This document shows, piece after piece, positions 1 to 12,000 of a DNA stretch of 64,000 nt (the first letter of the stretch is position 1; every line of letters begins with the position of its first letter). The stretch covers positions 18,323 through 82,322 of the forward strand of contig JASAMV010000726.1 in assembly GCA_030248065.1 (NCBI GenBank), given 5' to 3'. The notes beneath the pieces were generated by a model, which saw nothing but the letters and a program-made list of their open reading frames with translations, was not told the DNA's origin and did no database searches. Origin of the DNA: Rhynchonema sp. JSB1_4 (lineage: Eukaryota; Nematoda; Chromadorea; Monhysterida; Xyalidae). The position numbers and the translations under genes were made by a program.

Positions 1-410
1 ACATAGATTTGATAATTTAATTTCCAATTGGGTGCTCAGTGATGTTTCACGGAGCGAATACATTTTGTCATGAGAAGAAAACCTATAAAAAGTTTGAAAC
101 CCATGCAAAGCAGAAGCTGAGTCAATCCCAGATGAATGTGATGCAAAGCATTGTGAGAAATGCCGTGTGTGATGCATGTCAAGCTTGCTAAACTAAGCTA
201 CACTACACTACAAAGCCAGGCGCGAAGGTAAAATTACAGGCGCGAGCCCATCACTATTTGCGATATTTTTCCAATGCCCGCGGAAGGAAAACTATCGGTT
301 CCTTATTCTGGCTTCTAAAAAACGTTTTTACGCTTTATTGCAGGAAAAAATGTTTTCAGGCTCGCGCGGTTTGACACAAAATTCAACACTTGAACTGGAG
401 AAACGGTATA

Positions 411-595
411 GGCAAACTACGCCAACACGAGCCCGATTTCGCAGCTGGCAGAATAGTGAAACATTCATACGTGGCTGCTGATTTGGCAAATGTTATACGT
501 TGAAGAATACAAAGCAGAGCATGATGATTTTCTCTTTCTATTTGTTTGGAATACACACTACCTTCGAAATCGGGCTCGTGTTGGCGTAGTTTGCC
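411..595. repeat. 185-bp MITE, family E
   Basis: The two ends are near-perfect inverted copies of about 30 bp (GGCAAACTACGCCAACACGA at the left, its complement at the right). A second copy with the same length and termini lies at 12325-12508. The inside is AT-rich and has no real reading frame. No convincing target duplication was found. Confidence 0.8.
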
Positions 596-619
596 TTTAC
601 ACTCGTATAAATTCGTTCA

Positions 620-838
620 GATATCGGTCGCATAATGACTTTATAAGAATTCGTCAAATTTTTGGGACAGTGACGTTGCGTTGCGCGATCGCACACAAAC
701 CATGCAGTCACCAAAATGTTTCAGATTCGCAGCAACGTGGGTGCTCTGCTAGATTATTTTCAGATAAACGTTTCGTAGACCCGGATAAACCAGGCTTGAT
801 TTGATGAATTCATATATATCGTCATTGCGTCCAATATC
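620..838. repeat. MITE family D copy
   Basis: The termini GATATCGGTCGC and GCGTCCAATATC are inverted copies, each followed inward by a CATATAAGAATTC-like block. Two further family members are at 2420-2699 and 17712-17993. This copy is shorter and differs inside. No coding capacity is seen. Confidence 0.7.
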
Positions 839-1261
839 AATTATTACCAATTCCACGATGCAGATGTGATAGGCGAATTAGGCGGTTCGCAAAAGAGAGG
901 ATTCGATGGACCAACCAAGCGGTTTGTTATCAACCTTCCACGACGAAACAACACAACCTTCAAGCGCCATTTCTCAGTGAATTGTTTTATTCATCAGGTA
1001 TCCGATGTCCTTGAAAAGCACCGATTGGGATCATTTCACTTCGTTATTTTGCCACATAAATTCATAAACTTACGTAATCCTGCAACTGAAGATTATACAA
1101 GTTATTGCAAAATAAGCTTTCCGTCGTGAATCAAGCGAATACGCTGTTAAGCCAGCAAACTGTGTTGCATCCAGAAATGTTTCATGGTTTGCATGAAGTC
1201 AGCGAATAACTAAAACAACGCTGATATGATAAGAAACTGTTCCAACTTCGAAAACCAGGTG

Positions 1262-2387
1262 CATAGTTTTTTTTAGACACTTTTTAGGTGCAATTTGCAC
1301 CTAAAAAATCAGAATTGCACCTAAAAATTCAGTGTTAGGTGCAAGGTTGCACCTAAAATTTTGCTTAATTTAGCATTTATATAGCATCTTTTAAGGTTGG
1401 AAAGCTTAGAAACAAAAAAATGCGCTGCGCGGCTTTTCATTCCTTCCAATAAATTCCATCGAAGCATTTGGTCGACATCGACAAAAAATATTGATCTGAT
1501 TGATTGATTTCGTACACAGTTAGTATGTACCTGGTGTGCTGGTGATAAGATTCAAAACAAATACATGCTGTACTAGGATCAGTGTAGTTCCTGGTCCGGC
1601 GAGGCGGTTAGTGAACCTACCCACTTTGTCGGTGCGGCGGTTAGTGTACCTCCCTGTGGGGAGAAGGAGGGGGGAAGACCAAAATTCAGGAAAACGTCCT
1701 TCTTTGAGGTCAATAATTAGACATATTTTTGCCCTTTTTTGGAAAAAAATTCTCGATAAATAGGGTATTTTGACGACTTTTGACAACATTGACCTGAAAA
1801 TTACCCATCTTAGGCCTAAAAATGCCCATCTTGGGCTAAAAATGCCTATTTTAGGCAAAAATTGCGGCGGTTAGTGTACCTGGTGCGGCGGTCAGTGTAC
1901 TAGTGTACCTTGGTCGCGGCGGTTAATGTACCTTAGGAGGGGACCCCCTCCCCCCAGGAACTACACTGACTAGAACCAGCGCAGAGCATGACAACAGTGT
2001 TAGATACCCACACAAAGTAAATGAACAGCGAAAGTAATTGATTCGTACGTGACTCCCAAATGTGGATATGGTGACATGAAAATTTTACTGTTTCGTTTTC
2101 TTCTCAATCGGTTCTCAATAATGAAACTAGTACAAAATGTGCTACAAAATGTTGAACTTTCCCTGAAAAGTTTGCTTTTGCTAAAGGAAAAGGCATTCAT
2201 TGCTTTACAACTTTATTGAACTTCTAAAAGCACGCAATTAGCATTGAACACACAACCTGGCAAAAAAGCCTAAAATTGGCGTTTTTTGTCCAAAATAGGG
2301 GTTGCACCTACTTTGGCCAGCTTGCACCTAAAAATTGGGGGGTTGCACCTAAGTTGCACCTAGTGAATTTTGAAAAAAAAAACCCTG
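1262..2387. mobile_element. Non-autonomous hAT-type element A (host of a nested element)
   Basis: The element is flanked on both sides by ACCAGGTG (1254-1261 and 2388-2395), an exact 8-bp target-site duplication. The right end is a run of A followed by CCCTG, complement of the CAGGGTTTTT end seen in a second copy starting at 63110; the left end has decayed to CATAGTTTTT. Blocks of AGGTGCAA and its complement sit near both ends. No transposase is present. A second element occupies 1580-1968. An 8-bp duplication with CAGGG termini is characteristic of the hAT superfamily. Confidence 0.85.
1580..1968. mobile_element. hAT-type MITE B nested in element A
   Basis: The inverted termini are CAGTGTAGTTCCTGG and CCAGGAACTACACTG. 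The flanks ACTAGGAT and ACTAGAAC agree at six of eight positions, a decayed target duplication. The inside carries the repeated phrase GCGGCGGTTAGTGTACC. A second copy with a perfect duplication lies at 63609-63991, also inside an element A copy but at a different position in it. Confidence 0.8.
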
Positions 2388-2419
2388 ACCAGGTGCATAC
2401 TGTGGGAACGCAACCCAAT

Positions 2420-2699
2420 GTTATTGGTCGCACAATGGCCATATAAGAATTCATCAAATCAATCCTGATTGTCACGTCCAGTCACTCTTAACCACTGTGC
2501 TATTTGTGATTCTCGCGAAACATTTTAAGCTGAAAATAATCTAGCAGATCAACCACGTAGCCACAGGTGAAACATTCTCTTTACTACATGCCTTGAGTGC
2601 GATCACGCAACGCAAAGTCATTGCCCAGTCACTTTCCCGCTTTACGATTCAGGAAAAAAATTTGACCAATTCTTATAAAGTCATGGTGCGAGCAATACT
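2420..2699. repeat. MITE family D copy
   Basis: It runs from TTATTGGTCGCACAATGGCC to GTGCGAGCAATACT and is about 90% like the copy at 17712-17993 by eye. It starts only some 30 bp after element A ends. No open frame of interest. Confidence 0.75.
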
Positions 2700-2707
2700 A
2701 TGGCACG

Positions 2708-2960
2708 TTTCTAATTTCGTCACCTCATGCATTTTTAGACGCACGGAAACTCCATTTCGAAGTCGAGGCAGGCAACAAGCTCAACGCACAGTCAACAAGC
2801 CACGCAGCTGACACACACAGCTTGTGTGACTGAAACATTCGAAACGCACACGAGCCAGCTGCGTGGCTTGTTGACTGTGTGTTAAGCTGGTTGCCTGCCT
2901 CGACTTCGAACGGGAGTTTCCCTGCGTATGTAAAAAAGCATGAGGCAACGAAACTAGAAA
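2708..2960. repeat. Foldback element, arms about 100 bp
   Basis: The left arm (from TTTCTAATTTCGTCACCTCA) and right arm (ending TGAGGCAACGAAACTAGAAA) are imperfect inverted copies. The inner part, CGAAGTCGAGGCAGGCAACA and its complement, is almost perfect. The transcript would fold into one long hairpin. No coding content. Confidence 0.8.
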
Positions 2961-2968
2961 TTTACTAT

Positions 2969-2974
2969 TTTATT
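2969..2974 (-). terminator. Candidate poly(A) signal of the GFM2 gene
   Basis: AATAAA on the minus strand lies about 75 bp beyond the GFM2 stop codon at 3047-3049. It falls at the edge of the 2708-2960 foldback, so the 3' end may be formed close to repeat DNA. It is a single hexamer and therefore weak evidence. Confidence 0.4.
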
Positions 2975-3046
2975 CTAATCCACTACTATACATATATACA
3001 AAAAAGCACCACTCAACATCTGATCACTGATTTTGCATTATCGTTG

Positions 3047-6000
3047 TCATCTCATGTAGCCCATCTCATGCATCAACTTGTGCTGCGCCTGTACGTCCAC
3101 CCGTCTATATCCATGTTTGTGCATGTGCAACGCTACCGTACCACTGGACGTGCGTCGAACAGTAGCTGCCCAGCCAACCAGCTCGCTCAACGGAACCAGT
3201 GCACGGATGCCCATGAAACGCTCACTGGTTGTGTCGGACGACGGGACTGATGCCTGTTGGCAGAACGGCTGTGTATTTGAGAGTGCCCGGCCCCAAACGT
3301 AGGAGAATATTCCTTGTTCGACCACTGTTACGAAATCTACAAAAATACAACTAATCGTATGTTTGAAGTGCGCGATGTTTTCTCTGTGGTTGTGGTCGAT
3401 TTGATACATGGTTGTTGTGAGAGTTATGACACGCGTTACCACATAAACAGCAATCAGCAGAAGAAGCCAGCTTGTTTATGCTGTTTATGTGGTAACGCGT
3501 GTCATAACTCTCACAACAACCAACTAATCGTATCTATCCACCACCCCTGCCAACCTCCTGTATCTGCGCCCTTCTTTGTCCGAGTTCAGCAATCAATTGT
3601 TCAAATCCAACCGAATGTTCAGTCATTCGCATTTCCACCAACATGATTGGCTCTGTGAAATAAGCAAATGAGCCTGATTTCATTTACATTTCGAAAAATA
3701 GCAAAACGCTTCCGGGTCACGCACGTGTGAAAGTTAAGCCAGCTCACGGGCACCCGTTGTATGCTTCTACTAATGATTGCTCATTATCACATGTGAAACA
3801 TCAGCTGGCCTCGTACCTCAGCACCAGTTGTGTGCGTTTGATGACCAGAGACAGCTGATGTCGTCGTGGTTTCACAGCACAAAACACCGGATAATTATAA
3901 AAAAATTAATCCAACAAAAAACATCCGCATTTTCCAACCGAGTAATCCCATATTGATGTTTTTCATCATATCAGCCACACAGTGACTGGCACAAGCACTC
4001 AACAACGCTGCGGACACTCGGCCGGAAGCGTCGATGTGCGATAGCGTGACGTCAACGTTCTTAAATGACGATTGGTTTTTCTCATGAATTTGATTGGTGT
4101 ATTAAATACGCATTTAAGCACGAGCACAAACTTTTCAGCATTTCTTCTACATACGCTGGATCTGAAACATTTTTGGCCGCAAGTCAAGTCATCGAGCGCC
4201 GACACCGTCAATCTTACCTGCTTGATTCGTCTGGTTACATCAGTGTTTTGAAGCATCCCTCACTATATTTAAGCAGTCAAAGGCAAACTGTTGTTCAATC
4301 TACACGTAAAGAGCTTTTCTAACGCACTCTAGGTGTTATGGTCTCCACTTAAATTGAAATCGGGCGCCAAGAATTTCACAGTTTAAATTCAAGTACTTCA
4401 ATGATTTCGGCCAATTCTTGGTTGCCAGAACGGCTTTTTGGCACTTTTGAAACTCGAGGTGCCCGTAGCAATTGAGCTCCATGTGAAACAAAGACAACTC
4501 TTGACAGCTCACCGATATGTTCATTACGGACGGGGCGAGCTCGAGCTGTACCACTGTACCACAAACAAAAAGCAAAACACTCCGTTCCCAGCCCAGTCCA
4601 GTCACTAACCATAACCTGCCCGCCCAACAACGGTCCCTGCACCAACGCCAGCGCGCAGCCTTTGTTGATCGCCGTCTGCCAGTCTCGGCGCAATTTGGCC
4701 AGGTTCGGATCTGCGTCCGGACTTTGACTGAGGATTATGTGCTTGAACGACGTTGAGGCTGGAAATGTGTTGCCCGGAGAATGCCAAATAATTTCAGTCT
4801 TTCCGAATAAGTCCCATCTATGGACATTTTCAATGTTGCTTCAATAATGCTTGTTCGCAGTGCGGTTACGCGGCAAACATTTTTTTTGAAATCGCATTTG
4901 AATGAATGTGTTCAACAAAATGTAGCGGTAATTGAGAACCGATGTAGGTCGCCGCGCACCAAGGAAACGAAACGGCCCAAGTTTCTACAAGGACAGCTGG
5001 AAATGTTTAGCCAACACCACTAATGAAACGATGAGTGCATGAACAAACTGCTTTTTGTGCGGACTGCGGCACGCATAAACATGAAAATCTTTCTGCAAAA
5101 AGAAAAAGACGGCAAAAAAGAAAAGGAAGGGGGAGTTCTCAAAAACAGCGCAGCACAGTCAGGCGCGTGGGTATAACGGTTTTCTGCCAGACACTTTGCC
5201 AACCCGTTGGCCATGCTCACACCAAACAAACAGGCCACCAAACAAACTGGCTTATAGTAATGTCGTCAAATCATGTCATCACATTTTGTCCTCAAATCAC
5301 ATGTTCGCGCTCATTTGGGGCTCATGCATTATTGCTTGTTCTATGACAGTACCGTATTTGACATGATTTGACGACAAAATTATTAGCCGGCCATCTAGGG
5401 GGTTGCCGTTTTTTTGAAAAAATTCGACACAGATGGCCGCTCTGTAATAGCTCGCTCAACTCTACCAGAACAGAACTACCTCCCTAAACCTAAAGTGGCC
5501 CACCTTGGTTCGGTTGTATGTCCAATGTCAGCTCACAGTGCATTGTGCGTCCATCATGTGTCTCAGTCATTCGATGTTTCATTTGTGCGCCTTCCAACGG
5601 CACCTCTTTGTAGCTGACCTGTAGCGGACCGAGGAAAACGTTCAGTTTCCAATCCTCTGACAGACGAGCCTGCAAGGAAATACCAGTCGAAATTTTCAAA
5701 GATTGACAATTGTTTTCGTCTCCACCACCAGCGCTGTGGCGCCAAAAATCGGGGCGGACACCGGGATAATGTACCGGGGCGGATACATAAAGTACAAATT
5801 GCGCGCGGCGAGCAATTTTTTGCACTTTTGAGCTAATTTTAGTCGATTTCCAGCCATTTTCGACCAAAAACTGGTAGTCTCGAAGCGAAATCCGGGCGGA
5901 TACTGTACGTTTGGGGAACCCCAGCCCCACCCATGTGTATAATACCACATGCAAACAAACATATTTACCCTGATCACTTCCACGTGCAATTCGCCCTGCG

Positions 6001-9000
6001 TCTCCAATATCATCTGATCTGTATCCTGTCTGACGCGCATTGAAGGGTCGTCCATTGAGAGCTCCTGGAGCGAAGTTTGGTGCAAATGAGGTAGGTTTTG
6101 CAGGTTTTTTTTCGGGGTTTTCCGGGGTTTTTCATTTTCGGGGTTTTCCGTTTCGGGTTTTTTTCGGGGTTTTCGACGGCCACCTTTTGCAGAGTTACTG
6201 AACCGTTTTTGTTTCGATGCACGCTAGCAGAATACATGCAATCAGCCTCGGAGGCTGGCGACTTCACTTCACGTTCTGACTAAAACATTTTTGGCCATGT
6301 TTTCTGCGAGCAAGAAACAGAAAGGACGCACGTCGGAATGGAGGTTTGACCTTCAGTTTCAGATAGGCGCGATGCGAACAAGCTTGTGGCACGCAATTTA
6401 GCAGCCAAAACACCACGTAGGCTTGCTTAGGGACCGGATGTGAGTTTTTCAACTGTGTGACTGACTCGCACCCCATACCAACAATAGGAGCAACATTTTG
6501 CTCAACATTGATACTTTCACTTTGGAAAAATGATCAACTTTGTTCAACAGTGAACTTCACTGTCGAACACGGGTAATTTTGCTCCAACGCGAAATTGAAA
6601 GAAACATTTGGAGCTATTAAACTGTTCAGGCCAGCATCGGACAATTTTTAGCGTACAACTGTCCGATTTCAGGTGTGTTCTTCTTCAAGATTCAAAGGTG
6701 CGGAGTGTGTGTGGACCCGTCACCAAATGCGTGGGAGCGCATCGGTTTCCAAAACTGGGTGTGTGCGGGACACCCCGAGATTCCGATCCCTAGTCTTGTC
6801 TGTCTAATCTGATTATTGAATGAGCGAGAGACGACCCAACCGACCTGCAAGGCTTTGTCCAATTTTGCTTGATCGCTCAATCTTTCAGCCTCGATCGAAC
6901 AAAAGAACACTGGCTCTGGTGCGGTAATACCGGTCAGCGCCAGTCCATCGTGCACGACACTCAACTGTGAATGCAATCGAAGAGAAAATCGTATAAAGTA
7001 AAAATTTTTCTTCGCTCGGATGGTAGTAACCTTGGTAGTAACGGTTTTTTCCGTTTTTTTAGAAAGAAAAACGTTTTTTTTCCACCTGCAACTACAGCTG
7101 ACAGTTGCGGTGCCCGAAAACCCATTAATCTGAAAATCTATTACAATCCAGCCTGAGCTTAAGACCGGAAGCCAAACAGTCACCCAATCGCAACACAACT
7201 GACCAACGGTTCTCAACAAATTCGCCAAAAAAGTTCTCATTCCCAAATTCAAACTCGAAACTGATCCTGCACCTGCTCTGCGTAATTCGCATCATCCGAT
7301 TTCGAGCCCGAATCGGCCACAAACTTTGCCGCTGCCTGTTTAGCGATTGATTCGGTTTCGACCAAACTGTCACCGGTCCGTGTGTGTTTCAGTCCGGCCA
7401 GAATACAAATATCCCCAGCGTTGACACGGTTCACTTGCTGAAACGGGGGTGGCGGGCGATCACTGCGGGCTTATTCGCAAATGACGTTATTAAGTATCGT
7501 TAATCGCCCTTTATTCATTCATGAAATTTTATCCATTTGAGGACTTTTCGAAAAACACTCGTTACATTCGTTATCTTCAAAATATGGCGCGCACGAAACA
7601 TTTCTTGGCCCAATTCTGAAGTGCAAAACATCAATCGCGCACATGATTTACACGTGTTTGAACATATAGAAATTCAAACGTCGAAAATTTGTGTGCCATA
7701 ACACACGAACCACATCATAAAATCTCTATTTTTTGCCTGTTCGTTGAAGCTCCTTGCTGTTGCTACTCACAGCAGCATAGCAAAAAAATGTAATCGCGTC
7801 ACCACTATTTTCAAATTACAGAATTATCACAAAATCTAGTTGCCATTAAAAGAAGAGATCACTCGAGCGTCACAAACGCCGCTTGATGGTTCTCAGACTA
7901 ATTATTTCGCTTATTACGTTGTTTTCAATGGACATCTACATATATAGTATATTTCTTAATTTTTTCTAATTCTCTGCCGTGCAGTGAGGTGCGCCCAACA
8001 CTTAATGCCCAGATCTGAACCCGAGACTCAACTTTTGAAACATTCGGACAGCAAACACACGCACACGCAGCTGGCCAGCCAGCTGTGTGCAAGGCTTCAG
8101 AACTGCGGGTGGTTACCGTTCTGATTTAGACGTGGACATTAACTATGGGGCGCATTTTAACGCTCTGCAGTGAACGTAGAATTTTGCTATTGCAACAAGT
8201 ACTGCTCCTCAAAACGATGCAAAATATTTGCTCCGAAAACAAAACATTTGCCCTTGTCCTGCGATTGTGAGAACCGCCGCGCGGTACTGAGCGAGCACTC
8301 CACACGTATAACGCGTGTCATCGAGTCCGAAAAATTTTTCAATACATATTGTCAGTCACAAAATCAATGCCAATGGGCCAAAATTCCATAACACGTAACA
8401 TTTAACGAACCACCAGCTCATCGGCCTGCGGTACAAACACATCGTGCGCTGTCTCAGTCACATTCGCGTTCACATTGTAGAAATGGCTGCCGCGCGGGAT
8501 CGAACCACTGCAACAACAAATGTCGTGTGGCGGGTATACGTGCGGAAAAACCCGTTTCTCATATTTAGGGAAAAATTTCCGGAATAAAGCCGAAAGAAAG
8601 ATAAATGATTTCAGCATACATAGCGTAGGGGAACCCGCAATAACGTATTTTCGGCCCATGTTGGCGTTAAGTTAAGTCCGCAACTTAAGGCGTTGTTAAC
8701 GCTCATTCTCACCAAATAATCAAAAAATATACTTTTACATGTCGCGCTTTGGATCAAAGTCGGTCTCAGCAAAATTTTCCCCTAATTTTGGCAAAATACT
8801 CAACTTTCAGGGAAAATACATGGGTTTGCCGACGGATGAGGCTTTATCGATTTTTTCCATTTCAAAAATCAGACGGAAAGCCGGTTTTCTACGAGAAAAA
8901 CTGTTTCTGAACCCACTAGTATGGCGGCGGGCGCCTTCAAAATTACCTTTATATCATCTAACCCACCGTGAAACATCAACGAGCTGGACACACCCACCTA

Positions 9001-12000
9001 TAGACACGTGCATAAGTCAGTGCACCCAGTCTCGGGTCATGTTCGATCTTGAAAGCCAGTGCGCAAAGACTGTTTGGGGGGTAGTAATCCTGAAATTGAC
9101 TAAATTTTAACATCATGTATTGAAAAAACACTAAAAATCACCAAGCAGACGCACAGCCACAAACCTCAAATAAATGCTTTCTATCGTCGGGGCTAGGCAG
9201 CAACGCAACTATTGAATCCAGTAGATGTTTCACACCGTTTGAGTGCAGGGCACTGCCCACACATACGGGCATAGCACGACGTGATAGGGTGATGCGTCTG
9301 TAATGAATCAATCACGGGTAGTGCAGAAGTTAGCCTGCATGCTACATGCAAGGGAACGTCGCATGTATGAAACTGGAAATGAAGTGAACCATCAAAATCG
9401 AAAAAATCTGATTTTAAATGCGATTTACAGCACGTTCGCACGATGTGCATGTGAAACATAAGAAGCGGTATCGATTCCGACATGATTTTTGTGAATGATT
9501 TCAAATGAAGTTCATGTTTGATTTTTTCGCGAGTTGGAGGGAAGAAAGCTACGGATTAACAAATCAGCAAACAACAGGCTAATGTATATTGGGTGCATGG
9601 AACATTTTATTGCCGTTTTTTATTTAGGAAGTATAACCAGTGATGCAGCGGGAGGGTATGGGGGGCAGTAATCCCCCCAAACCCGGGTCAGCTATCTACG
9701 TATGTATGTCTACTGAAAAAACCTGCACCCCAAAACCCAGCTATCTATGTCTGTTGGTTTGGTTTATTGCTCTCAGTGACGCATAAAACCATGCACGTAA
9801 ATTAGTGATAGAAGCACAGTTACAAGACCGGGTGGGACAATTACGGAAATGAAAATAGTTACAACACTGGTTACAACAAAACCACAGCAAATAAAAGCTA
9901 CAAAAAGCGCCAAGGAGAGAGAAAGATCACGGACATCAGGACAGATCACAGGACATGTTAACGGAACTGAAAATTATGCATTAATCCTCGTCCTAGTCAA
10001 ACGACAAATGTCGGGCTCAGAGGGCATATTGGGATCAGTCCATGTTGTCAACAGTCCAGAACAGATGGTGGGTTGGTGATTGTCCGTCACTTCCGTGTCT
10101 ATGTCTGTCATGTCTGGACATGTACCAACAGTGTTGATTTTAATGACAAAATGGGCATTGTAATGGTTCAGAATGGTCAAATTTTTTCACTGTTCTGCTG
10201 AGATGAAGAAAATTACCCACTTTAAGGTCTACTTTAGCATGGTTTTTCGCTCATAACTTTGGGTCCGGAGCCATTACCTCCAGATCGGCATAACAGTGCT
10301 GCTACCTATACCACCCCGGACAAACTGCATCCCTGAGTAGGACATTACAACAAAACTTCACTTGAGATGTTGACCTCACGACATGACATACGCAGTGTGG
10401 TGTGTAGAGAGTGCTGTAGTTAGTAGTAGTAGTAGCAGTTTAAGTGGGCCACAAGTTCGCACTTCCAAATGCTTGCATCGCGTTGGTTTGTTATTATTGC
10501 CCCGGTAGATGTCACCATTATACTCGTCGAAACGTATCGAATTTTATGAATAATCACGGTTTAGAAGAGAAATTAGTGTCAGAATTTCAAAAGCACGGGA
10601 ATAGAATCGGGGATCCCAGTTGGCGATCGGCGTGGCGTGCATCAGCTCTCAATCACGGACATATCAAACGTTTCTGTCGAAAATTCTGATTTGACCAACG
10701 TAATATTCGTCTGGACGACAAAAAGAAGAGTTCCAAAACGATCAGTGACTCACGAATCATGAGTAACGATGAGGCCATGTAACCATGTGGCCTTCGGCAT
10801 TTTTTGTTTTCGGCATTTTTTCGGCGTTTTTTTGCTTTCGGCATTTTTGTTTTCGGCATTTTTTTTCGGCGTTTTTTTTCGGCATTTTTGACGGCCACCG
10901 AGGCCATTTTGAAAAAAGTTGTTACAGCCCGTCCAAGATAAAGCGATTAATGTTCCACGCACTCAACATACACGTGAACTGGCGGGATAATCCTGTGAGT
11001 CTAGTGATCAGAAAACAAAACTTCCATAACTCGCTAATTCACTAACCTAACAACCGGCAATATATCAGCGTTCACGTCCATACCCGGCAGGCCTCCGTCC
11101 AATTTCAGGATCATTTCCGCAAAATCATCGTCCAAATCCGCCAATTTCTCCACAAACTCCTCCACAAACTCCCGGTCTTGGTCGAGAGCCGGTCTGAGAC
11201 TTGGAGTTTGCAACAAACACAGCTGTCCGTTTGACGACTGAATTGGCAGCGCCGGCATTTGTAGATGCGATTCGATTGAGTCAATTGTGTGAGCGTAGTT
11301 GTAGCCTGTGTGAAAAGTGACAAGCATTTCATTCCAATGAACGTCAGGCGCCCCAGGCACCTAAGGCTCCTATTTTCGGAGCCAAACGACGTTCTGGCGC
11401 GCAAATTATGGCCAAAATCACAGAGAACGTCCAAAATTTAGGTGCCACTGGCTCATAAATTCAAAACACTAAGTGCCTGATCTCAGTGACGTAGTTGGTC
11501 CGAGCAAGAAAGCTAGCTAGCTGGAGTGGTCCGGCACAAGAAACCTAGCTAGCTAGCCGGGTACCCCGATTTGGGGGGTATTGGTCCAGAAGTCAAAAAC
11601 AGCGGTATAAAATTTGGTCTAAATTATGCTAAAATAAGCCTTAAAATGCGTATTTTTGTGCACATGTGAGAAAATTTGAACGAATTTGACCATTTTGGCC
11701 CATAAAATGGTCATTTTGGCACTAAAATCAACACTTTTCTTACTTGATGACCGGAGCAAGAAAGCTAGCTAGCCAGTTTGGGGGTATGGGTTTCGGAGCA
11801 AGAAAGCTACCTAGCAGTTGGGGGTAATACCCCCCCCAACCACATCACTGCCTGATCTTAAGGTGACATGGCGTGTAAATTTAGTAAAAAAAATTTGCAG
11901 CGTGTGAACAATCAGTTCTTAACGCGGGCCAAAACAGCGCCTGACCGACTGCGTATGCCTTGGCCAACGAACTAATCAAATAACCAACAGCTAATCTAGT

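Noticed and set aside
4141..4256. Possible GFM2 exon ending ...TDVTRRIKQ before a GTAAGA donor
   Set aside because: No acceptor gives an open frame upstream (in-frame TGA), and the residues do not fit domain IV/V convincingly.
9642..9720. CAGTGATGCAGCGGG end of a further hAT element
   Set aside because: Only one end is visible; no inverted partner or matching octamer was found. The same holds for similar single ends near 16968 and 54398.
10785..10962. Lys-rich or Phe-rich frames
   Set aside because: Produced by repeated TTTTTCGGCATTTTT low-complexity sequence in a GFM2 intron.
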